DNA of 7,660 nucleotides, from contig JAEDMN010000163.1 in the NCBI GenBank assembly GCA_016302985.1, positions 1-7,660 of the forward strand, given 5' to 3'. How positions within the stretch are numbered: the stretch's first letter is position 1; each line of letters begins with the position of its first letter. The translations under genes and the position numbers were made by a program. Below, one piece after another: positions 1-5,459 of the stretch. This stretch comes from Kiritimatiellia bacterium (lineage in GTDB: Bacteria > Verrucomicrobiota > Kiritimatiellia > RFP12 > UBA1067). Under the pieces are notes generated by a model that ran no database searches, was not told the DNA's origin, and saw only the letters and a program-made list of their open reading frames with translations.

Positions 1-22
1 CCGCGCGTGGGCAACCGCGCGG
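1..22. other. GC-rich inverted repeat at window edge
   Basis: CCGCGCG at 1-7 is the exact reverse complement of 16-22, giving a 7-bp stem with an 8-base loop. It lies about 150 bases beyond the azlD stop. It could be part of a transcription stop region or belong to a gene outside the window. No T-run follows on either strand within view, so its role is open. Confidence 0.4.
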
Positions 23-38
23 GACGCCCGTCATTCGC

Positions 39-55
39 GCGCCGGGGGCCGGCGC
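39..55 (-). terminator. Strong hairpin downstream of azlD, possible terminator
   Basis: GCGCCGG at 39-45 pairs perfectly with CCGGCGC at 49-55 around a 3-base GGG loop, an all-G/C 7-bp stem. It is the most stable simple hairpin seen after the end of the azlD operon, about 115 bases past the stop codon. On the minus strand it is followed by GCGAATGACGGG rather than a T-run, so it does not meet the rule for an intrinsic terminator. It may act with Rho, protect a 3' end, or have no role. Confidence 0.3.
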
Positions 56-89
56 ACTACCCAACCTTGTGGGGCCGCCACAGGACCAT

Positions 90-134
90 GGGACGGTTGA
101 GACGGGTGAGACGGGTGGGACTGGTCGGACCGGT
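90..134. repeat. Five-unit degenerate 9-base tandem repeat
   Basis: Consecutive 9-mers read GGGACGGTT, GAGACGGGT, GAGACGGGT, GGGACTGGT and CGGACCGGT. Units two and three are identical and the others differ from them by two to four bases. The array lies between the azlD stop codon and the hairpin at 39-55. In one plus-strand frame it would encode X-Thr-Gly triplets, but that frame is not otherwise credible as a gene. It looks like a small intergenic minisatellite that could vary in copy number between strains. Confidence 0.7.
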
Positions 135-169
135 CGCTGCAGTGGCCGGAACAGGTCAGAGGTCCGGCG

Positions 170-514
170 CTACGCCAGAACGAACGCCAGGAAGGCCGCG
201 AGGGTCGCCGCGCAGGCGACGAGCGGCATGCTCAGGCGGAAGAAGGCGAGCGCGACCGCCGTCACGGCGCCGGCAAGCGACGGCAGATGGACGGGACCGG
301 GGAAGGCCGCCGCATCCCCGGTCGCGTAGAAGACGTCGGGGACGATCATCGCCGTGAGCAACGCGTACGGCATGTACTCCAGCAACGCCACGAAATAGGG
401 GTTGCGCAGCGGACGGCGCAGCAGCACGAGCGGCACGACGCGCAGCAGGTAGGTGAGGAGCGCCGTCGCGGCGATGAGGCCGAGCAGGGTTCTGCGGTCG
501 CACCACTCAGGCAT
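170..514 (-). CDS. azlD: AzlD-type small subunit of an amino-acid exporter
   Basis: The product is a 114-residue hydrophobic inner-membrane protein, the usual size for the AzlD family. AzlD works with AzlC (BrnE/BrnF in Corynebacterium) to export branched-chain amino acids. Visible family features are the TYLLRVVPLVLLRR segment at about residues 21-34 and YMPYALLTAMIVPD at about 47-60, with further hydrophobic spans near 78-92 and 95-113, giving about four membrane segments. The start is ATG at 514, preceded by GGAGG six bases upstream, inside the 3' end of azlC. The two genes overlap by 8 bases (507-514), which implies coupled translation. It is the last gene of the cluster that begins with the ferredoxin. 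The pairing with azlC makes the family call firm; the actual substrate is not shown by the sequence. Confidence 0.93.
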   Translation of the reverse strand: MPEWCDRRTLLGLIAATALLTYLLRVVPLVLLRRPLRNPYFVALLEYMPYALLTAMIVPDVFYATGDAAAFPGPVHLPSLAGAVTAVALAFFRLSMPLVACAATLAAFLAFVLA

Positions 515-1238
515 GGGCGGCCTCCGTCCTCTTCGGGAACAGGAGCGCCGCGACGACCGCGCTCCCCACGCCCGCGATCAGCGTGACCCATCCCGCGCTC
601 AGCCCGGACAGCCCCAGGCGCATCCCCACGGAGAGCGCCGCCGCGAGCACCACGCAGAACAGCACGGGGCGGCTCCTCCGCGTCTCGGGCACGATGATCG
701 CGAGGAACATCGCGTAGAGGGCGAGCCCGAGCGACTTCTGCAGCGGGACGGACATCAGGTCGCGCGTGACGTCCCACGCCCCCAGCAGCGTGCCGCCCAC
801 CCAGCCCGTCCAGGAGCATGCGGTGAGGCCCATGTAGTAGGAGAAGGTCAGCGGCTTCGTCTGCTTCACCGCCACGCCCACGATCTCGTCCGTGTCGCCC
901 ATCGCCACGGCCAGGCGCCGCAGGAAGCCGACCGAGGCCGGCAGGCGCTGCGCGACGGCGAGCGCCATCAGCACGTACCGCAGGTTCAGCGCGAGCACCG
1001 CCAGCACCACCGCGAAGTACGTGCCGCCCTTGTCGAGCTGGTCCGCCACCGCGAACTGCCCCGTGCCCGAGATGTGCGTCATGCTCATCAGCGCGGGGGA
1101 CCAGAACGGATGCCCGTTCTGGCTGCACTTGAAGCCGAACGCGAAACCGACCGCCAGGTAGCCGAAGAAGATCGGCAGCGCGTCGACGAGCCCCTTCCGG
1201 AAGGCGAGGGGCCGCGGGGACTGAAGGTCGGCGTCCAT
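507..1238 (-). CDS. azlC: AzlC-type large subunit of an amino-acid exporter
   Basis: The product is a 243-residue multi-spanning membrane protein of the AzlC family, the large partner of the AzlCD (BrnFE) exporter. Family marks in order are an N-terminal GLVDALPIFFGYLAVGFAFG segment (about 16-35), the MTHISGTGQFAVA region (about 53-65), LNLRYVLMALA (about 84-94) and GDTDEIVGVA (about 114-123), which corresponds to the usual D-E motif. Hydrophobic spans follow near 169-184, 192-206 and 218-233. The start is ATG at 1238, whose A is shared with the TGA stop of the upstream transporter gene (TGATG). Upstream lies only a GGGGGG run, so translation is probably coupled. A much longer reading frame runs upstream in the same frame but would overlap the transporter gene entirely, so it was not used. 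Characterised relatives export leucine, isoleucine and valine, and BrnFE also exports methionine. Which applies here is unknown. Confidence 0.93.
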   Translation of the reverse strand: MDADLQSPRPLAFRKGLVDALPIFFGYLAVGFAFGFKCSQNGHPFWSPALMSMTHISGTGQFAVADQLDKGGTYFAVVLAVLALNLRYVLMALAVAQRLPASVGFLRRLAVAMGDTDEIVGVAVKQTKPLTFSYYMGLTACSWTGWVGGTLLGAWDVTRDLMSVPLQKSLGLALYAMFLAIIVPETRRSRPVLFCVVLAAALSVGMRLGLSGLSAGWVTLIAGVGSAVVAALLFPKRTEAAHA

Positions 1239-2083
1239 CAGAGGAAGAACCCCCCGATCCAGCCGAAGACGACGCCGAATCCGTAGACCGCCGCCAGGAT
1301 CCCGAGGTTCTGCAGGAAGTGGCGGTGCGTGCGGAAGAGGACGAGGAAGCCCATGCCGGCCCCCGTCAGCGAGGACGCCATCAGCGCGCCCGCGGACATG
1401 CACTCGCGCGCGTACAGCTCCGCGCAGCACACGGAGGCCGCGCAGTTCGGGACCAGCCCGACCAGACCGCCCAGGAGCTCGCCCACGAACGCCCGGTTGA
1501 AGAGCCCGCTGTCGCCCTTCAGGAACTCCTCGCCGCCGCAGAAGTGCAGCGCGAGCTCGACGACTCCGGAGACGACGAGGATGAAGACGAAGATCTCGGC
1601 CGTGTGGATGAGCGCGGGCACGACGATGCCCTTCCGCTCCTCGCAGCTGCACCGGCTGTGCTCGCACAGCTCGGCGACGTGCGGCGACGGCCCGCGGCGC
1701 CCGATGCAGTACAGGAACGCGTTCACCGCGAAGCCCGCGCAGACGGCGAAGAGGACCTTGAGCCCGGCCACCTTGCAGAGAAAGGGCACCGGGACCTGCT
1801 TCGAGAGCAGGACGGGGATCAGCTCGTCCGACGTCGAGAGGAAGACGGACACCAGCGCGCCCGCCGTGATGACGCCGCCCGCGTAGAGCGACGCGGCGGC
1901 CGCCGAGAACCCGCACTGCGGCACGACGCCCGCGGCGGCCCCGAAGAACGGCCCCCATTGACTAACGCGCCCGAGCTTTCGCTCGAGCGCATCCCCCGCA
2001 TGCGCCTCCACCCACTCGAGGACCAGATAGGCCGGGAAGAGGAATGGAAGCAGCAGCAGGTTTTCTACGAGGAACTCGATCAC
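1238..2083 (-). CDS. Putative multi-spanning heavy-metal/metalloid exporter (ArsP_2-like)
   Basis: The product is a 281-residue membrane protein resembling the family labelled putative 10-TM heavy-metal exporter (ArsP_2), also annotated as arsenic efflux protein or putative manganese transporter. The sequence shows two similar halves. Each has a VP-[Q/N]-C-x-x-S motif in a membrane context: VVPQCGFS at about 53-60 and LVPNCAAS at about 210-217. Each motif is followed by a similar LYA-x5-AGAL stretch. Between the halves is a hydrophilic loop rich in Cys and His (H135, C140, H142, C145, C147), a plausible metal-binding site. The start is taken as GTG at 2083, overlapping the ferredoxin stop by four bases (GTGA); the protein then begins MIEFLVENLL, as expected for the family. 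There is no strong Shine-Dalgarno sequence, so coupling to ferredoxin translation is likely. Transport direction and substrate are not established for this family to my knowledge, and the recognition is from memory of conserved motifs. Confidence 0.8.
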   Translation of the reverse strand: MIEFLVENLLLLPFLFPAYLVLEWVEAHAGDALERKLGRVSQWGPFFGAAAGVVPQCGFSAAAASLYAGGVITAGALVSVFLSTSDELIPVLLSKQVPVPFLCKVAGLKVLFAVCAGFAVNAFLYCIGRRGPSPHVAELCEHSRCSCEERKGIVVPALIHTAEIFVFILVVSGVVELALHFCGGEEFLKGDSGLFNRAFVGELLGGLVGLVPNCAASVCCAELYARECMSAGALMASSLTGAGMGFLVLFRTHRHFLQNLGILAAVYGFGVVFGWIGGFFL

Positions 2084-2253
2084 GCCTCGGCGATCGCCTC
2101 GTTCGGGCACGTGCTGGCGCAGGCGCCGCAACCCAGGCAGACGTCGGGGTTGATCGCGAACTTGTCGCCATCGGGGGCGATCGCCTCGGCCGGGCAGGCA
2201 TCCTTGCAGCAGCCGCAGCCAACGCACTTCTCAGCATCGATCTTGTAAGCCAT
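2080..2253 (-). CDS. Small 2[4Fe-4S] bacterial-type ferredoxin
   Basis: The product has 57 residues, the typical length of clostridial-type ferredoxins. Two classical cluster motifs are present: C10-x2-C13-x2-C16-x3-C20-P and C39-x2-C42-x2-C45-x3-C49-P. Cys15 is an additional cysteine. The two motifs show the family's internal duplication (CVGCGCCKDACP and CLGCGACASTCP). It would be a soluble low-potential electron carrier in the cytoplasm. The start is ATG at 2253, chosen because AAGGAG lies seven bases upstream and the protein then begins MAYKI, the usual ferredoxin beginning. It is the first gene of the cluster and overlaps the transporter by four bases. Its redox partner is not evident. 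A link to the metal exporter, or to reductive reactivation of the nearby methionine synthase, is conjecture. Confidence 0.95.
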   Translation of the reverse strand: MAYKIDAEKCVGCGCCKDACPAEAIAPDGDKFAINPDVCLGCGACASTCPNEAIAEA

Positions 2254-2260
2254 GGTAGTA

Positions 2261-2266
2261 CTCCTT
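2261..2266 (-). promoter_or_regulatory. Ribosome binding site of the ferredoxin gene
   Basis: AAGGAG on the minus strand, seven bases before ATG 2253. It settles the start and excludes an 18-residue N-terminal extension (to 2307), which would be encoded by the leader repeat. Confidence 0.85.
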
Positions 2267-2281
2267 GTTGTGGTTTTCGCT

Positions 2282-2381
2282 CGGTCGCTTGTTCCGCCTT
2301 CGCTCACGCGCTCCCTCGCGAAGATCCTGTGTTCTCCGCCCGGTCGCTCGTTCCGCCTTCGCTCACGCGCTCCCTCGCGAA
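2282..2381 (-). repeat. Two 41-base direct repeats in the ferredoxin leader
   Basis: Copies at 2282-2322 and 2341-2381 match at 40 of 41 positions (a single T/C difference, 2290 versus 2349). They are separated by 18 bases, a period of 59. On the minus (transcribed) strand each reads TTCGCGAGGGAGCGCGTGAG and continues with further GAGCG-type elements. The bases after each copy are still weakly similar, suggesting an older 59-base duplication. If the promoter at 2405-2434 is right, both copies lie in the 5' untranslated region of the ferredoxin message. Each copy contains TTCGC...GCGAA, a short possible stem. They could be a dispersed genomic repeat, an RNA regulatory element or a protein-binding array; the sequence alone does not decide. 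Confidence 0.9.
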
Positions 2382-2387
2382 TCTACT

Positions 2388-2397
2388 GATTCGAATC
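2388..2397. promoter_or_regulatory. 10-base palindrome near the predicted transcription start
   Basis: GATTCGAATC is a perfect 10-base palindrome located just downstream of the predicted start point of the ferredoxin promoter. This position suits an operator bound by a dimeric repressor. It is short enough to occur by chance, and no regulator gene lies in the window. Confidence 0.3.
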
Positions 2398-2404
2398 GGC
2401 GGAT

Positions 2405-2434
2405 ATTATCTCACACGGCGTCCGTGTTAGGCAA
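2405..2434 (-). promoter_or_regulatory. Predicted promoter of the ferredoxin-exporter-azlCD cluster
   Basis: On the minus strand, TTGCCT (2434-2429) serves as a -35 with four of six consensus bases. An 18-base spacer is followed by GATAAT (2410-2405), five of six for the -10, with TGA directly before it as an extended -10. That TGA is also the stop codon of rsmD, so the promoter sits in the rsmD 3' end. Transcription would begin near 2398, leaving a leader of about 145 bases. The AT-rich patch stands out in a GC-rich region. Confidence 0.6.
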
Positions 2435-2986
2435 CGGTAACTTGCGGCGGTAGACGGCGAGGCGCGTCTGGCCGTAGACGCGGTCGCGGACGAGGTCCCA
2501 GAGCGGCGACGCGTCGGGCGACTGGCGCCCCTTCATCTCGGCGATGAAGAGCCCGCCCGCCTTCACGACGTCGCGCGCCGCGAGGAGGGCCAGCACGCGC
2601 GCGTAGCCCTTCTCGGCCCCCAGCTCGTACGGCGGGTCGGCGTAGGCGACGTCGAAACCGCCCGCGGCCGTCGCCAGCCAGGCGTAGACGTCGGCCTTCA
2701 CCACCGTGCAGCGCGCCTCCGCCCCGACCATCGCGATGTTCGCCTGCAGGCACGCGGCGTGCCGCGGCGCCAGCTCCACGAAGGTCGCCCGGGACGCGCC
2801 GCGCGACAGCGCCTCGAGGCCGACGGACCCCGACCCCGCGAAGAGGTCGAGCACGGCCGCCCCCTGCAGCTCGAACTGCAGCATCGAGAACAGCGCCCCG
2901 CGCACCCGGTCCTGCGTCGGACGCACCGCGTCGCCCGCGGGCACCTTCAGGCTGCGCCCCTTCCATTCGCCCCCGGCAATCCTCAT
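2411..2986 (-). CDS. rsmD: 16S rRNA (guanine-966-N2)-methyltransferase RsmD
   Basis: The product is a 191-residue Rossmann-fold methyltransferase of the RsmD family, about 190 residues being normal. It transfers a methyl group from S-adenosylmethionine to N2 of G966 of 16S rRNA during 30S assembly. Diagnostic features are the beginning MRIAGGEWKGR, the RPTQDRVRGALFSML region (22-36), the AdoMet-binding motif DLFAGSGSVGLEALSRGA (47-64) and the catalytic DPPY motif (117-120). The start is ATG at 2986, overlapping the metH stop by four bases (ATGA). AGGAGG lies seven bases upstream inside the metH end, so this start is well supported. Co-transcription with metH puts an AdoMet consumer beside a methionine-making enzyme, which may be incidental. 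coaD, a common neighbour of rsmD elsewhere, is not the next gene here. Confidence 0.95.
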   Translation of the reverse strand: MRIAGGEWKGRSLKVPAGDAVRPTQDRVRGALFSMLQFELQGAAVLDLFAGSGSVGLEALSRGASRATFVELAPRHAACLQANIAMVGAEARCTVVKADVYAWLATAAGGFDVAYADPPYELGAEKGYARVLALLAARDVVKAGGLFIAEMKGRQSPDASPLWDLVRDRVYGQTRLAVYRRKLPLPNTDAV

Positions 2987-5418
2987 CCGAACACCTCCTC
3001 GGCGACGCGCACGGTCGCCATCGCGTCCTTCCCGTAGTAGGTCGCGCCGATCTGCGCCGCGTACTCCGCGGTCAGCACGGCCCCGCCCACGACGGTCCGG
3101 CAGTCCGGCTTCGCCGCCTTCAGCAGCCGGATCGTCTCCTCCATGAAGCCCACCGTCGTCGTCATCAGCGCGGAGAGCCCCACCAGCCTGCAGTCGAGCC
3201 GCACCGCCGCCTCCACGACCGCCTCCGGCGCGACGTCCCGTCCGAGGTCCACGACCTTGAACCCGTAGTTCTCCAGCAGCGCGCGCACGATGTTCTTGCC
3301 GATGTCGTGGATGTCGCCCTTCACCGTCGCGATCACGATCGGCCCGCGCAGCACGCTCGGCGCCCCGTTCTTCGCGAGCTCGCGCCGGATCACCTCGAAC
3401 GCCGCGCGCGCGGCCTCGGCCGCCATCAGCAGCTGCGGCAGGAAGACGCGCCCCGTCTCGAAGCCCTTCCCGACGATCTCGAGCGCCGGCACGATTTCGC
3501 CGTCGACGACCTCGACCGGCTTCCGCCCCGCCGCCAGCAGCCCGCCCGCGACCGTCGCCGCGTCCCCCTTCAGGCCGTGCGCGATCGCCGCCATGAGCGG
3601 GGACCGCGCGGACGCGTCCGCGCCGCCCGCGGGCGCCCCCGGCACGGCCGGCGCCGCCGGGGCCGCGCTTCCGCCCACGCGCCCCTCCGCCACCGCCGCG
3701 ATCCACGCCGCGCAGTTGCCGTCGCGCCCCGTCAGCGCGCGCCAGGAATGGTACGCCGTCATCATCTCGGCGGAGAGCGGGTTCACGATCGCCGCCGTCA
3801 GCCCCGCCTGCAGCGCGAGCGCGTAGAAGGTGCCGTTCAGCAGCGGACGCGCCGGCAGCCCGAACGAGACGTTCGAGACGCCCAGCACCGTCCGGCAGCC
3901 CAGCTCGTCGCGCACCCGCCGCAGGCTCTCGAGGATCACCGGCACGCTCGTCGCGTCCGCGCTGACCGCCAGGCACAGCACGTCCACCAGGAAGTCGCTC
4001 GGCTTCAGTCCGTATTCCGCGCCGCGCGCGAGGATCTTCCGCGCGATGGCCACCCGCCCGTCCGCCGTCGGCGGGATCCCCGCCTCGTCGAGGGTCAGCG
4101 CCACCACCACGCCGCCGTACTTCGCCACGAGCGGGAAGACGGCGTCCATGACCTCCTCCTTGCCGTTGACGGAGTTCACGAGCGGCTTGCCGTTGTAGTG
4201 CCGCAGCGCGCGCCGCAGCGCCTCGGGATCGGAGGTGTCGATCTGCAGCGGCGCGTCCGTCACGCCCTGGATCGCCTGCACCGTCCCGTCCAGCACCGCC
4301 GGCTCGTCGATCCCCGGCACGCCCGCGTTGACGTCCAGCACGTGCGCCCCCGCCTCGACCTGCGCGATCGCCTCGCGCAGCACGTACCCCGTGTCGCCCG
4401 CGCGGTACGCCTCCTTCAGCTTCTTCTTGCCGGTCGGATTGATCCGCTCGCCGATGACCAGGGAGTCGTCGAACGGGATCTCGACGGCGCGCGCGTAGGA
4501 CGTGATCCGCGCCGCCGGCGCGGCCGGGGGACGCGGCCGCGGCGCCCCGGGGAACTCCGCGTCCAGCATCTTCCGGACGGCCGCGAGGTGCGCCGGTGTC
4601 GTGCCGCAGCAGCCGCCCACGATCCCGGCGCCCGCGCGCACGAGCCCCGCGACGTCCTTCGCGAAGGCCTCCGGCCCCACCAGGAAGACGGTCTCGCCGT
4701 CCACGACCTTCGGCAGGCCCGCGTTCGGCTTCACCACGAGCGGCAGGTCCGTCACCGCCGCGAGGCGCTCCAGCAGCGGCAGGTAGAGGTCCGGCCCGAG
4801 CCCGCAGTTGAACCCGAGCGCGTCCACGCGCAGCCCCGCCAGCAGCTCGCCCACGACCTCCGGGGGCGCCCCCGTCAGCAGCTTGCCGTCCGCGCCCGGC
4901 GCGACCGTCGCGATCACCGGCAGCGAGCAGTTCTCCTTCGCCGCGAGCACGGCCGCCTTCAGCTCGTACGTGTCGCCCATCGTCTCGATCGCGACGAGGT
5001 CCGCGCCGGCCGCCGCCCCCAGGCGCACCTGCTCGGCGAAGGCCGCGTAGGCGTCGTCGAAGGCGTAGTCGCCCGCCGGCTTCAGCAGCCGCCCCGTCGG
5101 CCCGACGTCCAGCGCCACGTACCGCGTCCCGCCCGCGGCGTCCGCCGCCGCGCGCGCGTTGCGGACGGCCGCCGCGACCACGTCGCCGAGCGGCGCGTCC
5201 CCGTGGTACTTGGCCGGGTTCGCGCCGAAGGTGTTCGACAGCACGATGTCGCACCCCGCCGCGTAGTACGCCGCGTGCACGGCCTGCACGTCCGCGGGAC
5301 GCGTCAGGTTCCACAGTTCGGGACTCTCCCCGGGCTGCAGGCCGCGCGCCTGCAGCTGCGTGCCCATGCCGCCGTCCAGCATCAGGACGCGGCTCTTCAG
5401 AAGTTCGGAAAGGTTCAT
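2983..5418 (-). CDS. metH: Cobalamin-dependent methionine synthase lacking the activation domain
   Basis: The product (811 residues) methylates homocysteine to methionine using methyltetrahydrofolate through enzyme-bound cobalamin. Domains in order: homocysteine-binding barrel (about 1-288) with zinc ligands C205 (FNCG) and C270-C271 (GGCCGTTP); pterin/folate-binding barrel (about 305-570) with IGERINPTG (322-330), LDVNAG (361-366) and GVSNVSFGLP (513-522); a Gly/Ala/Pro-rich linker (about 582-605); the cobalamin cap (about 606-682); and the cobalamin-binding domain (about 690-811) with D702-x-H704-x-x-G707, GLSALMTTT (747-755) and VGGA (777-780). The family's fourth domain, for AdoMet-dependent reactivation, is absent; the protein ends after the cobalamin domain, against about 1,230 residues in E. 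coli. The missing domain is supplied by the gene directly upstream. The same split is known in Thermotoga (TM0268/TM0269). The start is ATG at 5418, giving MNLSELL before the conserved LDGGMGTQLQ; no Shine-Dalgarno sequence precedes it. The stop overlaps rsmD by four bases. Confidence 0.96.
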   Translation of the reverse strand: MNLSELLKSRVLMLDGGMGTQLQARGLQPGESPELWNLTRPADVQAVHAAYYAAGCDIVLSNTFGANPAKYHGDAPLGDVVAAAVRNARAAADAAGGTRYVALDVGPTGRLLKPAGDYAFDDAYAAFAEQVRLGAAAGADLVAIETMGDTYELKAAVLAAKENCSLPVIATVAPGADGKLLTGAPPEVVGELLAGLRVDALGFNCGLGPDLYLPLLERLAAVTDLPLVVKPNAGLPKVVDGETVFLVGPEAFAKDVAGLVRAGAGIVGGCCGTTPAHLAAVRKMLDAEFPGAPRPRPPAAPAARITSYARAVEIPFDDSLVIGERINPTGKKKLKEAYRAGDTGYVLREAIAQVEAGAHVLDVNAGVPGIDEPAVLDGTVQAIQGVTDAPLQIDTSDPEALRRALRHYNGKPLVNSVNGKEEVMDAVFPLVAKYGGVVVALTLDEAGIPPTADGRVAIARKILARGAEYGLKPSDFLVDVLCLAVSADATSVPVILESLRRVRDELGCRTVLGVSNVSFGLPARPLLNGTFYALALQAGLTAAIVNPLSAEMMTAYHSWRALTGRDGNCAAWIAAVAEGRVGGSAAPAAPAVPGAPAGGADASARSPLMAAIAHGLKGDAATVAGGLLAAGRKPVEVVDGEIVPALEIVGKGFETGRVFLPQLLMAAEAARAAFEVIRRELAKNGAPSVLRGPIVIATVKGDIHDIGKNIVRALLENYGFKVVDLGRDVAPEAVVEAAVRLDCRLVGLSALMTTTVGFMEETIRLLKAAKPDCRTVVGGAVLTAEYAAQIGATYYGKDAMATVRVAEEVFG

Positions 5419-5427
5419 GCGGCGGAT

Positions 5428-5456
5428 ATTCTACCAACGCCGGATTGGGAGCACAA
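5428..5456 (-). promoter_or_regulatory. Predicted metH promoter, likely leaderless
   Basis: In the 41-base gap between the activation gene and metH, the minus strand shows TTGTGC (5456-5451, three of six for -35). A 17-base spacer ends in TGG, followed by TAGAAT (5433-5428, five of six for -10, with an extended TGn). Only nine bases separate the -10 from the metH ATG, so transcription would start within a few bases of the start codon. The absence of a Shine-Dalgarno sequence agrees with a leaderless message. metH may also be read from the upstream promoter. Confidence 0.5.
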
Positions 5457-5459
5457 CGC

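Noticed and set aside
7..357. Plus-strand frame over the 9-base repeat and azlD
   Set aside because: Most of it is antisense to azlD, Arg-rich and without family resemblance or a ribosome binding site.
507..1958. A 483-residue frame ending in AzlC
   Set aside because: Residues before the ATG at 1238 are an Arg/Gly-rich shadow of the exporter gene; AzlC proteins are about 240 residues.
2080..2307. A longer ferredoxin of 75 residues
   Set aside because: The extra 18 residues come from the leader repeat, and a good ribosome binding site lies between this upstream start and the ATG at 2253.
2282..2381. CRISPR array
   Set aside because: Only two repeat copies with an 18-base gap and no cas genes; the gap itself is partly similar to the sequence after the other copy, which points to a tandem duplication.
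2983..5418. metH as a truncated pseudogene
   Set aside because: The frame is intact with all catalytic residues, it ends neatly overlapping rsmD, and the missing domain is encoded next door.
5419..5459. Cobalamin or SAM riboswitch before metH
   Set aside because: Only 41 bases separate metH from the gene before it, too short for either riboswitch, and no typical conserved elements are seen.
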